Origin: an uncultured Clostridia bacterium
GTDB taxonomy: Bacteria; Bacillota; Clostridia; Christensenellales; UBA1242
NCBI GenBank assembly: GCA_944350265.1
Contig: CALVOG010000008.1
Span: 1-53,599, forward strand
Length of the DNA: 53,599 bases
Reading direction: 5' to 3'
Shown: piece by piece, positions 36,498 to 45,304 of the stretch
How positions within the stretch are numbered: the first letter of the stretch is position 1
How the letters are laid out: each line of letters starts with the position of its first letter
Translations under genes and position numbers: made by a program
Notes under the pieces: generated by a model
What the model was told of the DNA's origin: nothing
What the model saw: the letters and a program-made list of their open reading frames with translations, nothing else
The model's database searches: none

Positions 36498-37205
36498 TCA
36501 GCAATCCATCAGCATTTTGTCAGCAATAAGCGCAATAAGTTCGCCGTTGGTCGGCTTTTCGTTGCGGTTATATATTTTCAACCCAAAAATGGTGTTGATG
36601 TTCTCAATTTTGCCTCTATTCCACGCCACCTCAATCGCGTGCCTCATCCCTCTTTCCACCTTTGACGACGAGGTTTCAAAACGCTCAGCGATGGTTGGAT
36701 AGAGTTTTTTGGTGATACTGCTGATAATCTCAGGCTCCTCAACGGCAAGTTTCACAGCCTCACGCAAAAATTGATAGCCCTTTATGTGTGCAGGTATGCC
36801 AATGCTTATAAAAATGTTCGAAATTTTCTCGTCCAACTGCTTGTTTTCGACAGGCAGTAAAGAAGAAACCTCGTTAATTCGTGCCACAAGATTTTCGGCG
36901 TTTATCGGCTTAATCATAAAATAACTTGCGCCCATTTGAAGCGCTTTCGTCACAAATCCGCTGTGCGAGAGGCTGGATATAAAGATGACTTTCGGCATTT
37001 TCTCTTTCAAAACCTTAATTTTTTCGAATACCGCAAAGCCGTCCAAGTTCGACAGCATAACCTCAATAACAAGCACGTCTGGCTGAAGTTTAATAACCTC
37101 GTTGACCACCGTTTCGCCGTCACCCGACGCGCCCACAATCTCAAAATTCTCTTTAAGTGCATCCTTAAGCGTGTCGTCGATATCAGCAACATAAATTCTT
37201 TTCAT
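36498..37205 (-). CDS. spo0A: Spo0A homologue with altered receiver domain
   Basis: Spo0A is the master regulator of sporulation entry; phosphorylation of a receiver Asp normally activates DNA binding. The 235-aa product has a receiver (1-115) and the Spo0A DNA-binding domain (about 130-235) with GIPAHIKGYQFLREAV, LYPTIAERF and VERGMRHAIEVAWNRG, which are highly diagnostic. In the receiver the phospho-acceptor is Glu48 (DVLVIEVML, where Spo0A has DVLVLDIIMP), and the second acidic-pocket residue is Ile9 (VADIDD). Lys99 (IKP) and Ser77/78 are kept. The ATG at 37205 has AAAGGAG upstream; the frame before it is implausible. The usual spoIVB neighbour is absent. Glu may mimic phosphate. Confidence 0.93.
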   Translation of the reverse strand: MKRIYVADIDDTLKDALKENFEIVGASGDGETVVNEVIKLQPDVLVIEVMLSNLDGFAVFEKIKVLKEKMPKVIFISSLSHSGFVTKALQMGASYFMIKPINAENLVARINEVSSLLPVENKQLDEKISNIFISIGIPAHIKGYQFLREAVKLAVEEPEIISSITKKLYPTIAERFETSSSKVERGMRHAIEVAWNRGKIENINTIFGLKIYNRNEKPTNGELIALIADKMLMDC

Positions 37206-37627
37206 ATTTTTCTCCTTTCTGCCCGCAAGATTTTTCTTGCAAAACATTTTTAAGATATCATAATTTTTGACAAAATGAAAAAGAGAAAACTGTAAGAATA
37301 TGTCAAAAAAGCAAAAAGATTGTCGAAAAAACGCGAAAAGCAATTTTATTCATAATAATTTTAAGAAAAACAAGGTCTTTTGCCTTAAATTGAAGAAAAG
37401 AATTTTGATACACCATTAAATGCTCGCTATCATAGAAAAAATGCCCAGCGCGAACCTACGCCAAGCACTTTGTCTTAATAATTATAAACTGAAAAGTCTT
37501 AGATTTATTCACATTTCAACTTATCAGCACTTTTGAAATTCCATTCATCGACAATTATCACATTATCGCCAACTATCACTAATTAACGTCAAAGACTTTT
37601 GAGCCTTTTCACGCGCCTTGCAAAAAT
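37206..37627. other. Intergenic region between dusB and spo0A
   Basis: The 422 bases hold the spo0A upstream region (A/T-rich, with TTGTCA and TTGACA-like boxes in 37250-37310 but no convincing -10 spacing) and an unassigned stretch with no credible gene. I see no repeat copy here and no clear sigma-H box. Confidence 0.5.
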
Positions 37628-38560
37628 CTATTCTTTTTCAAAACATTCCTTTAAGATGTTTAAACATTCGTCAATATCCTTGCAGGTTGCAAGCGTCATT
37701 CTTACTGTGCTTGCCTTTGGCAAATCTTTTGCATACCAAAGGAGGTGTTTTCTTATATATAATGTCAGCCAGTCCTCGTTATAAAATTTTCTCAGCGTTT
37801 CAATATGCTCTTTCACAACGCGGTATTTGTCAACTTTTGGAAGGTAGCCATCTTTGAGTTCTTTGAAAATCCAAGGTTGCCCAAGCGCGCCTCTGCCTAT
37901 CATCACGCCATCAACTCCCGTTTTGAGCATTTTGTTATAAGAATCAATGTCAACCACGTCGCCGTTGCCGATAACTGGTATTTTTAACTTCGCTTTAAGC
38001 GTGGCAATGGCATCGTAATCCGCCTCGCCACTATACCCCTGCTCAACCGTGCGCGCGTGGAAAACAACATAGTCGGCGCCACTATCCTCGCACATCTTGC
38101 CGAACTCAAGGTAATTTTCGGTCGAACAGCCCTTTCGAAATTTAACCGATAATGGCTTATCCGTCATATCTCTGCAAGTTTCAATGATATGTCCCGCAAG
38201 ATGAATGCTGTCCATAAGCGCGCCACCGTCGCCATTTTTGAGAATTTTTGGCGCAGGACAACCCATATTGATGTCGATTGCGGTAAACTTGTTAAGTATC
38301 TCACTTTCAATCGCCTTTGCCATAAACTCACTTTCGTGCCCAAAAATTTGCGCCACCACCAATTTTTCATATGGCGAAGTGATTGTCATTAGGTTGGTCT
38401 TTTTGGGATTGTGAGCCATTGCACGCGTTGAAAGCATCTCGGTCACCGTCACATCAGCGCCAAACTTAACAGCCTGTTCTCTAAATCCCACATCACTGAC
38501 TCCCGCCATAGGTGCCAAGAAGAGCGGATTTTCACCAAATTCAACACCTCGAATTTCCAT
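37628..38560 (-). CDS. dusB: tRNA-dihydrouridine synthase DusB-type
   Basis: Dus enzymes reduce uridine to dihydrouridine in the tRNA D-loop using FMN and NAD(P)H. The 310-aa product has the FMN-binding start (FLAPMAGVSDVGFRE), the catalytic-Cys region (DINMGCPAPKILKNGDGGALM), KFRKGC, HARTVEQGYSG and GNGDVVD, with the glycine-rich VDGVMIGRGALGQPW. The ATG at 38560 is chosen over an in-frame upstream start at 38626 because AGGAG precedes it and it begins at the family N-terminus. Subfamily DusB is from wording only. It lies about 200 bases after yraN, with a T-rich gap. Confidence 0.94.
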   Translation of the reverse strand: MEIRGVEFGENPLFLAPMAGVSDVGFREQAVKFGADVTVTEMLSTRAMAHNPKKTNLMTITSPYEKLVVAQIFGHESEFMAKAIESEILNKFTAIDINMGCPAPKILKNGDGGALMDSIHLAGHIIETCRDMTDKPLSVKFRKGCSTENYLEFGKMCEDSGADYVVFHARTVEQGYSGEADYDAIATLKAKLKIPVIGNGDVVDIDSYNKMLKTGVDGVMIGRGALGQPWIFKELKDGYLPKVDKYRVVKEHIETLRKFYNEDWLTLYIRKHLLWYAKDLPKASTVRMTLATCKDIDECLNILKECFEKE

Positions 38561-38762
38561 TATTTCACTCCTATACTCGCTTTGTTTTTGTCCTCTTATT
38601 CTATCATAAAAAGGCGCATAGTTCAATAGTTTTTTCTAAAAATGACGCAAAAATATCAAAAAAATCACTTTTTTTAAGAAAAAAGTTAAAAAAATCGCCA
38701 TTTTTAGGCGTTTTTTTAAATTAAAAAAATTAATTAAACCTGACTAATTAAAAAGTCAAAAT

Positions 38763-39107
38763 CTAAAACGCATTTTTGATGTGAGTTATTTCGTCGCCCA
38801 GAACCTCAACAACATCAAAACGCACATCGCTATAATACTTTTGCTTTTGAAGAAGATATAGTTCAGCAACTCTTCTTATCTTTTGCTGTTTTCGAAAATC
38901 GACCGCCTCGCAAGGCCTGCCAAAAGCAAGCGTGGAGCGCCTTTTCACCTCCACAAAAACGGTAACATTCTTATCAAGCGCAACAATGTCAATCTCGCCT
39001 ATTTTATTCTTATAATTCATTCCTAAAATCTTGTATCCCTGCGCTTTCAAATAGTTCGCCACTTCAATCTCGCCAACCGCGCCCGTGATTTTATTTAATT
39101 TTTTCAT
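38763..39107 (-). CDS. YraN family (UPF0102) nuclease-like protein
   Basis: This protein has the YraN pattern: KITGAVGEIEVANYLKAQGY at the start, then NKIGEIDIVALDK and VFVEVKRRSTLAFG, which supply the Glu, Asp and E-x-K residues of an archaeal-type Holliday-junction-resolvase-like fold, and a closing DVRFDVVEV. Its biochemical role is not settled; it usually follows rbgA/rnhB, and here it follows rbgA with rnhB missing. The start at 39107 is chosen by position; an ATG at 39128 is possible. Confidence 0.9.
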   Translation of the reverse strand: MKKLNKITGAVGEIEVANYLKAQGYKILGMNYKNKIGEIDIVALDKNVTVFVEVKRRSTLAFGRPCEAVDFRKQQKIRRVAELYLLQKQKYYSDVRFDVVEVLGDEITHIKNAF

Positions 39108-39295
39108 ATTTTTTCTCTTTATTATCATCCTTAAAATTTTTTTGTTTTTTTGCTATTTTTGTGCGTTTTAAAGATTTTTTTCTTTTTTTAAACTTTTTCC
39201 TGCTTATTTTTGAAGATTTTTTTTATTTTTTTAAGTTTTTTATTATTTTTTTAGATTTTTTATTTTCAAAGTTTTTTATTATTTTTTCTTACTGG

Positions 39296-40105
39296 CTAAT
39301 CTAATGTCATTTTGCCAAGCCTGCCCTTTCTGAAATCGTCAACAAGCATATATGAAGCCCGCTCCAAGTCCACCTCGCCACCAGAGAGGACAAATTTACG
39401 AAGTTTAGCAATATCTTCAACGCTCTTACAGTTTGGATACCTATTTTCGATATTTTTTGGATATTTTTCGATTAGAAGTTTAAACAAATCGTCCGCCAAA
39501 CTCACAAATTCCAAAACCTCATCTCTAACACTGCCAACATACGCAAGTTTTTTCGCCACCTCTTCATCTTCAATCTTTGGATAAAGGGTGCCGGGCGTGT
39601 CAAAAACCTCGACGCCGTCACCCGCATTCAGCCACTGACCACTTTTAGTCACCCCCGCGCGGTTTCCCGTCACCGCTTTTGCTTTTGCGCAAAGATTGTT
39701 CACAAGCGAACTTTTCCCGCTGTTCGGCACGCCAACAACCATAGACCTAATCGTCGGCTTAACGCCTTTTGCAAGATATTTTTCCACTTTTTTTCGCGCC
39801 AATTTCTTAATTTTTTCTAAAATAAGTTTGTTTTTTGAGAAGTTGCTATTAAATAGGATAAAATCTTTATTTTCACCTTTGAAATTTTTAAGAAGCGCCC
39901 TCACCCTCTCTTCGTCAGCCATATCAATTTTGTTGAGTATGAAAAGCACAGGCTTGTTTTCAGCAAGTTCATCTAGTTTTGGATTGAGAGAAGAAAGCGG
40001 TATGCGCGCATCCAAAACATAAAGGACGACATCCACTTTTTTAAGTTCCTCTTTAATCTCTTTAAGTGCCTTATGCATATGCCCGGGAAACCAATTTATC
40101 TTCAT
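39296..40105 (-). CDS. rbgA: Ribosome biogenesis GTPase RbgA (YlqF)
   Basis: RbgA is a circularly permuted GTPase that assists late 50S assembly, around L16 incorporation. The 269-aa product begins NWFPGHMHKALKEIKE, then has G4 (LNKIDMA), G1 (VGVPNSGKSSLVN, near residue 125) and G3 (DTPGTLYP), in the G4-G1-G3 order of the permuted family. The C-terminal half is helical with the ANTAR-like RbgA tail. rplS, which often precedes it, is absent; an A-rich 143-base gap separates it from trmD. Confidence 0.96.
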   Translation of the reverse strand: MKINWFPGHMHKALKEIKEELKKVDVVLYVLDARIPLSSLNPKLDELAENKPVLFILNKIDMADEERVRALLKNFKGENKDFILFNSNFSKNKLILEKIKKLARKKVEKYLAKGVKPTIRSMVVGVPNSGKSSLVNNLCAKAKAVTGNRAGVTKSGQWLNAGDGVEVFDTPGTLYPKIEDEEVAKKLAYVGSVRDEVLEFVSLADDLFKLLIEKYPKNIENRYPNCKSVEDIAKLRKFVLSGGEVDLERASYMLVDDFRKGRLGKMTLD

Positions 40106-40248
40106 ACTCTCACCTCAATTTGTCCTTAAAGGAAAAGGTTTAAAATAAAAAATTTCAAATTAATTACAACATAAATTTTAAAAAAAGCAAAAAACGCTTA
40201 AAAAACACGCTTTTTTTGCAAAAAAAGTTCAAAAAATGTGTTTTTTTG

Positions 40249-40920
40249 TTACTTTTTCTTTTTTAGCAAATCTTTTCTTCGCTCTTTTGTGCGTTTTAGA
40301 CTTTGCTCTGCGCGCCACTTATTTACCTCTTCGTGATTGCCAGAGAGTAAAACTTCTGGAACTTCTAAGCCCATAAATGAAGAGGGTCTAGTGTATTGTG
40401 GATACTCCAAAAGCCCGTTTGAAAAACTTTCGCTTTCCAAACTTTCCTTATTAAGCACGCCGTCAACAAGTCTACATAGCGCATCAACCATCACCATACT
40501 CGGCAGTTCTCCGCCCGTCAGCACAAAGTCGCCCAGCGAAATCTCGTCTATCTCAAACAGCGAAAAAAGGCGCTCATCCACACCTTCATAATGCCCGCAA
40601 ATAAAAACAAGATGTTCCTCTTCGCTCAGTTCTTTTGCCACATTTTGCGTAAACAACCTGCCTTGCGGAGAAGGAAAGATGAGTTTCGATTTTTCTCGAT
40701 TAACACTTTTAATTGCATCATATAGAGACTGGATTGTCATCAGCATTCCCGCGCCACCGCCAAAAGGATAATCGTCGCACTTTTTGTGCTTATCTTTTGA
40801 AAACTCGCGTATGTCCACAACGTTTATCTCCAAAATCTTTTTGTCGACCGCACGCCCAATTATGCTTTCTTTTAACGGCGCAAACATCTGCGGAAAAAGG
40901 GTTAAGATGTCAATTTTCAT
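40249..40920 (-). CDS. trmD: tRNA (guanine37-N1)-methyltransferase TrmD
   Basis: TrmD makes m1G37 in tRNAs with G36-G37, which prevents frameshifting. The 223-aa product is a SPOUT knot protein: [16 protein letters not shown] start, [27 protein letters not shown] and [16 protein letters not shown] (the AdoMet knot). Length is close to usual. Its start at 40920 overlaps the end of rimM by 11 bases; the in-frame extension upstream is rejected. Followed by an A-rich gap rather than rplS. Confidence 0.96.
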   Translation of the reverse strand: MKIDILTLFPQMFAPLKESIIGRAVDKKILEINVVDIREFSKDKHKKCDDYPFGGGAGMLMTIQSLYDAIKSVNREKSKLIFPSPQGRLFTQNVAKELSEEEHLVFICGHYEGVDERLFSLFEIDEISLGDFVLTGGELPSMVMVDALCRLVDGVLNKESLESESFSNGLLEYPQYTRPSSFMGLEVPEVLLSGNHEEVNKWRAEQSLKRTKERRKDLLKKKK

Positions 40921-41413
40921 AGTCCGTCTTTGCCCCCTCATATTCTTTTCGAATAACAAACATCTTTTTGCCCGCCGATTTAAAAATATCACCCACAAAC
41001 GGCACCTGATAGATGCGCTCGTCACCGTCTTTTATAACAATAACGTCGTCAAAGCCAAAATTGTCAACGCCCTGAATCTGCCCCACATATTCGCCATTCT
41101 CGTCATATATTTGCTCGCCGATAATGTCGTCAGTCAGCACAAAGTTCGAGGGGATTTTGTAGAAATCTTCTTTTTCAATAAAGACCTCAACATTGCGATA
41201 GTTTTCCGCCATATTGCGGTCCTTAATCTCGGCAAATTTGGCGTATGCAAAACCTAGGCGGTAGGCGCAACTGAGGCACTTCGCCTCCCTTTTATCTAAA
41301 TATAACTTATGCTTACCATTAAAAATCGCAGGAATATCAACAAGCGGAAGAATTTTCACCTCGCCCTTGATACCCTGCGGTTTAACGATTTTTCCAACAC
41401 ACAAAAAATCCAT
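40910..41413 (-). CDS. rimM: 16S rRNA processing protein RimM
   Basis: RimM helps assemble the 30S head and binds S19. The 167-aa product has the N-terminal beta-barrel ([17 protein letters not shown]) and the PRC-barrel ([32 protein letters not shown]). It lies between khpA and trmD, the usual order, and its start directly follows the khpA stop. Confidence 0.95.
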   Translation of the reverse strand: MDFLCVGKIVKPQGIKGEVKILPLVDIPAIFNGKHKLYLDKREAKCLSCAYRLGFAYAKFAEIKDRNMAENYRNVEVFIEKEDFYKIPSNFVLTDDIIGEQIYDENGEYVGQIQGVDNFGFDDVIVIKDGDERIYQVPFVGDIFKSAGKKMFVIRKEYEGAKTDYEN

Positions 41414-41644
41414 TTAATCTCCAAATTTCACAAAAATTTTTTTGTGCTGTTTCGCACCGATAGATTTAATGATTGTGCGGATGGAATTTGCCATTTTGCC
41501 ATTTTTACCAATCACCTTGCCAATGTCAGCCTCATCAACTTTAACAAAGAAGGTGATTTCTTTTTCATTTTCTTCAACGGTCACACTGACGCCGTCTTCG
41601 TTCGACACCAATGTTTTGACCAAAAGTTCAAGCAACTTTTGCAT
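41414..41644 (-). CDS. khpA: KH-domain RNA-binding protein KhpA
   Basis: The 76-aa protein is a single KH domain with the GxxG loop GKVIGKNGKMANSIRTIIK and an N-terminal helix (QKLLELLVKTLV). KhpA pairs with KhpB in RNA binding and cell elongation control. Conserved placement between rpsP and rimM supports the call. Confidence 0.95.
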   Translation of the reverse strand: MQKLLELLVKTLVSNEDGVSVTVEENEKEITFFVKVDEADIGKVIGKNGKMANSIRTIIKSIGAKQHKKIFVKFGD

Positions 41645-41654
41645 TTAATTCTCC

Positions 41655-41906
41655 TTATTTCGATTCAATCACGCCACTCTTAACCAAAATTGACTTTGCA
41701 GTTTCAGTTGGAAGAGCGCCATTTTTGAGCCATTTTTGTGCTTTTTCGTTGTCGATTTTAATCTCTGCTGGGTTTGTTTTTGGGTCATAAGTTCCCAAAA
41801 TGTCGATGAACTTTCCATCTCTTGGACTTGTTGAATCAGCAACAACAACGCGATAGAATGGTGACTTTTTATCTCCATATCTTGCCAATCTAATTTTAAC
41901 AGCCAT
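41655..41906 (-). CDS. rpsP: 30S ribosomal protein S16
   Basis: The 83-aa product has the S16 signatures [39 protein letters not shown] and a C-terminal [17 protein letters not shown]. It is the first gene of the rpsP-khpA-rimM-trmD group. Length is normal. AGGAG precedes the ATG. Confidence 0.97.
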   Translation of the reverse strand: MAVKIRLARYGDKKSPFYRVVVADSTSPRDGKFIDILGTYDPKTNPAEIKIDNEKAQKWLKNGALPTETAKSILVKSGVIESK

Positions 41907-42388
41907 TTTTCTTCTCCTTTTAATTTTAAATTCTTTTGCGAAAAGTTATTAAAAATTCAAAAAAACATTAAAAAATTCATTTTTTTATGATTTTTTAGCA
42001 TATTTTTTTAGTTTTTTCGCTTATTTTTTGTTTTTAATAACTTTTTCAATATATATAAACTGACTTTTGCCAGATTATACCAACCTATAAAATAGATGAA
42101 AAAATATATTATTTTCGCTATTTATGGAATTTTTAAGTGGTTTTTATTATTTTTTCTTTTTTTATTAAAATTTACGTTATTTTCTTTAGTTTAAAAATAT
42201 TAAACTTGCGTAATTTTCTTAGCAAAAAATATTTTTAAATTTCATTTTTTATTAAAAATTTGATTTTTTTATTATTTTTTTAGATTTTTATCTAAATTTT
42301 TGCTGTTTTTTTCTTAATTTTTGTTATTTCTTATAGTTCTAAACAATCTAACTCGCGCTTTAATTTCCAAAATTTTTCTTCGCTTTTT
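41907..42388. other. T-rich spacer between ffh and rpsP, with a possible rpsP promoter
   Basis: The 482 bases are dominated by T-runs on the plus strand (A-runs on the coding strand), mostly TTTTTTATT and TTTTTTAG units. On the minus strand TATAAT (42079-42074) with GGTTGG before it is a good -10, but no clear -35 is seen at 17 bases. There is no gene or RNA. Confidence 0.5.
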
Positions 42389-43699
42389 TTAAAATAGTCC
42401 TCTTATTCCGCGCTTGTTTTTAAGTTGTTTCATCATCTCTTTTGATTGCTCGAACTGTTTCAAAAGTTGGTTGACTTGTTGGATACTTGTTCCACTGCCG
42501 TCCGCTATTCGCTTTCGACGGCTCGCTTTTATAATCTCAGGGTTAAGCCGTTCTTCACGCGTCATACTTTGAATGATTGCCTTGTTAACCTCAAGTTGCT
42601 TTTCGTCGATGTTTATTCCTTTAAGTTTATTGCCAACGCCAGGTATCATTCGCACAATTTCATTAAGGTTACCCATTTTTTTGAGATTTTGCATTTGCAC
42701 AAGGTAATCTTCAAAAGTGAAGGAATTTTCGCGGAATTTTTCCTCAAGTTTTCTTGCCTCTTCCTCGCTGACTGCCTCCTGCGCTTTTTCTATGAGGGAA
42801 AGCACGTCGCCCATACCAAGGATTCTGGAGGCAATGCGGTCTGGGTAAAACGGTTCGATGTCGCCTATCTTTTCCCCCACGCCCGTGAATTTTATTGGTT
42901 TACCCGTTATTGCTTTAATGGAAAGCGCCGAACCGCCACGAGTGTCGCCGTCAAGTTTTGTGAGGACAACGCCCGAAATGTCGAGGTCTTTGTTGAAACT
43001 TTCACTGATTGTCACTGCATCTTGCCCCGTCATTGCGTCCACAACGAGGAGGATTTCTTGCGGTTTAATTTCCGCCTTAATTTTTTTCAGTTCATCCATC
43101 AACTCTTCGTTAATGTGAAGTCTGCCCGCCGTGTCGACAATAACCACATCAAAGCCCTGCTTTTTTGCGTGTTCAACTGCCTCTTTTGCAGTTTTTACTG
43201 GATTTTGCGTTCCGCGCTCGAACACTTCAACGTTCGCTTGTTTACCCACAACTTGAAGTTGGTTGATTGCTGCTGGACGATAGATATCGCACGCCACCAA
43301 AAGCGGTTTCTTCCCGCTCTTTTTAAGATACGCCCCAAGTTTTGCGCACATCGTTGTTTTGCCAGCACCTTGAAGCCCGCACATCATAATTATGGTTGGG
43401 CTTGCGGAAAGGTTGAGTTTTTGGTCGGTGCTACTCATAAGAGCGGTGAGTTCGTCTTTCACAATCTTAATCACCATTTGCCCCGGCGTTAAACTTTTCA
43501 TCACCTCTTCGCCAACCGCTTTTGCAGAAACAGCGTTGACAAAATTTTTAGCAACAACATAATTAACATCCGCCTCTAAGAGCGCGATTCGAACCTCGCG
43601 CATTGCCTCTTTGATTTCAAGTTCGGTGAGTTTTCCGCGCTTTGTCAGTTTTGAAAAAATGTGATTAAATTTCTCTTGTAAACTCGAAAAAAGTGCCAC
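42389..43699 (-). CDS. ffh: Signal recognition particle protein Ffh
   Basis: Ffh binds signal sequences as part of SRP and targets ribosomes to the membrane with FtsY. The 436-aa product has the N domain (LFSSLQEKFNHIFSKLTKRG), the G domain with GLQGAGKTTMCAKLG, DTAGRLHINEELM and LTKLDGDTRGGSALS, and a C-terminal M domain (EDYLVQMQNLKKMG, RRKRIADGSGTSIQQVN). It starts at GTG, overlapping the ylxM stop by one base, with GGAGA before it. Confidence 0.97.
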   Translation of the reverse strand: MALFSSLQEKFNHIFSKLTKRGKLTELEIKEAMREVRIALLEADVNYVVAKNFVNAVSAKAVGEEVMKSLTPGQMVIKIVKDELTALMSSTDQKLNLSASPTIIMMCGLQGAGKTTMCAKLGAYLKKSGKKPLLVACDIYRPAAINQLQVVGKQANVEVFERGTQNPVKTAKEAVEHAKKQGFDVVIVDTAGRLHINEELMDELKKIKAEIKPQEILLVVDAMTGQDAVTISESFNKDLDISGVVLTKLDGDTRGGSALSIKAITGKPIKFTGVGEKIGDIEPFYPDRIASRILGMGDVLSLIEKAQEAVSEEEARKLEEKFRENSFTFEDYLVQMQNLKKMGNLNEIVRMIPGVGNKLKGINIDEKQLEVNKAIIQSMTREERLNPEIIKASRRKRIADGSGTSIQQVNQLLKQFEQSKEMMKQLKNKRGIRGLF

Positions 43700-44028
43700 T
43701 AAATTTCTCCTATCAAACTTTCGACTTTTGATTTTATTTCATTTAAATCGTTCAAATTTTTGATTTTTTCTAATTTTTTTGTGATTTTTTCCTTTTTTTG
43801 AACGTTTTTTAAGGAATTTTCGTAATAATCTAACTTTTCACAAGATTTTGTTATCATATCCTTCACGGCTTGGCGAGAGATGTTTTTCTCTTTTGAAATT
43901 TCAGCAAGCGTCATATTGAGGTCAAAATAGAGGTGCATAATTTGCCGTCTTTCCGCGCTTAGAAGCGACGCATATTCCTCAAAAAGTTTTCCATAATTCA
44001 CAAAATCTTTTAGTTCTATCTTTGCCAT
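43699..44028 (-). CDS. ylxM: YlxM, SRP-associated helix-turn-helix protein
   Basis: The 109-aa protein matches the YlxM (UPF0122) pattern, a sigma-70 region-4-like helix-turn-helix: LLSAERRQIMHLYFDLNMTL, then AEISKEKNISRQAVKDMITK and a coiled-coil end. It is known to stimulate SRP GTPase activity in Firmicutes or Streptococcus and is encoded just before ffh, as here. GAAAGGGC precedes its ATG. Confidence 0.94.
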   Translation of the reverse strand: MAKIELKDFVNYGKLFEEYASLLSAERRQIMHLYFDLNMTLAEISKEKNISRQAVKDMITKSCEKLDYYENSLKNVQKKEKITKKLEKIKNLNDLNEIKSKVESLIGEI

Positions 44029-44039
44029 TTTCGCCCTTT

Positions 44040-44094
44040 GTAAAGCGATTTTGCTTTACGCTCTTATTTTATCACACATATGCTAATTTGTCAA
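44040..44094 (-). promoter_or_regulatory. ylxM-ffh promoter with a leader hairpin
   Basis: TTGACA (44094-44089), a 17-base spacer containing TGTGTGA and TAAAAT (44071-44066) lie on the minus strand. The leader then carries a perfect hairpin GTAAAGC-loop-GCTTTAC (44059-44040) ending a few bases before the ribosome site, which could modulate initiation. Confidence 0.65.
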
Positions 44095-44221
44095 CAACTT
44101 TCGAAAAAATTTTAAAAGATTGTTTTATATTTAACCACATTAACTAAAATTCAAAATAATTGGCGAAATTTATAAAAATATTCACTTTGTGAAAAGTGGT
44201 TTTAATTTTTAAGAGGACACT

Positions 44222-45304
44222 TTAAGCAATAAGGTTTAAAATGTGATAATCGGCGAACTTATAAAATTTTTCATTGAGATAAAACCTGTCGCCATCTTCT
44301 CTTATGACACCCTCTTTAAGTAACTTTCGATAGGTTTCGCTTAGCGTAATATCATAGCCAAGTTTTTTAAGTGCCAACTTACTCACTCCAACTTGCGAGC
44401 GAAGCCCAAGCATTATCCGCTCTTCAATTTCCATTTTGCTGTCAATTTTTTCGCAATTTTTCTCGCCACCATAATAGCCTTTGAGATTCGAGGAATTTGC
44501 GCTTCTCACTCCACCTAAAAAAGAATGCGCGGAGATGCCAAAGCCAACATAGTCGCCGTAACTCCAATAGTTTAAGTTATGCTTGCTTTCAAATCCATTA
44601 ATTGCAAAATTGCTGACCTCATACTGAAAAAAATGATATTTTTTTAAAAATTTTACCAACTTTTCATAACTTTTTGTCACACCGTCAGCGCTAAGCGGGC
44701 GATATTCACCTCTATTCACCGCCTCGAAAAGCGGAGTGTTTTTGTGAACTTCCAGCATATATGCCGAAATATGTTTGACCTTCCACTTTAAAAGTTTTTT
44801 GGCGTAATGGCAGACATTTTTCTCATTCTCTAAGCCCAAAATTAAGTCCGCCGAAATGTTGTCATAGTATTTAGATAGAGTTTTTAGCGCCAATTTAACG
44901 TCGCGCTTTGAGTGAAGCCTGCCAATTTTTTTAAGCGTCTTATTGTTTAACGACTGCACGCCAACGCTCACCCTGTTTATTCCCATTTCCCTATAAAACT
45001 TCACTTTCTCTTCGCTGATAGAGTTGGGGTTCACCTCAATGGTTATTTCCGCGCCACTCAAAATCTCAAACTTTTGGCGCAACTTTTGAAAGATGGTTCC
45101 TAGTTCCTCAGTTGTCAAAAGTGAAGGCGTGCCACCACCAAAATAAATTGTTTTTGCCACATTGTCGCCGTCATATCGTTCAATTTCATCGATAAGCGCG
45201 GAGAGATAGCGTTTGCGCTCGGCGTTTGACGGGCAAAAAGAAAGAAAAGCGCAATAGTTGCACTTCTTTTCGCAAAAAGGGATGTGAATATAAACCGAAA
45301 CCAC
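44222..45304 (-). CDS. hemW: HemW-like radical SAM protein
   Basis: HemW is a heme chaperone; the family was long called oxygen-independent coproporphyrinogen oxidase. The 360-aa product has the radical SAM cluster CEKKCNYC (Cys11, Cys15, Cys18) and IYFGGGTPSLL for AdoMet, and it lacks the early extension of HemN. It starts at GTG directly after the lepA stop. The lepA-hemW order is the usual one; hrcA, which often follows, is absent here. Confidence 0.92.
   Translation of the reverse strand: MVSVYIHIPFCEKKCNYCAFLSFCPSNAERKRYLSALIDEIERYDGDNVAKTIYFGGGTPSLLTTEELGTIFQKLRQKFEILSGAEITIEVNPNSISEEKVKFYREMGINRVSVGVQSLNNKTLKKIGRLHSKRDVKLALKTLSKYYDNISADLILGLENEKNVCHYAKKLLKWKVKHISAYMLEVHKNTPLFEAVNRGEYRPLSADGVTKSYEKLVKFLKKYHFFQYEVSNFAINGFESKHNLNYWSYGDYVGFGISAHSFLGGVRSANSSNLKGYYGGEKNCEKIDSKMEIEERIMLGLRSQVGVSKLALKKLGYDITLSETYRKLLKEGVIREDGDRFYLNEKFYKFADYHILNLIA

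Noticed and set aside
42446..43492. 348-aa frame antisense to ffh
   Set aside because: It is a shadow of a certain gene; His/Phe-rich composition and no start signals.
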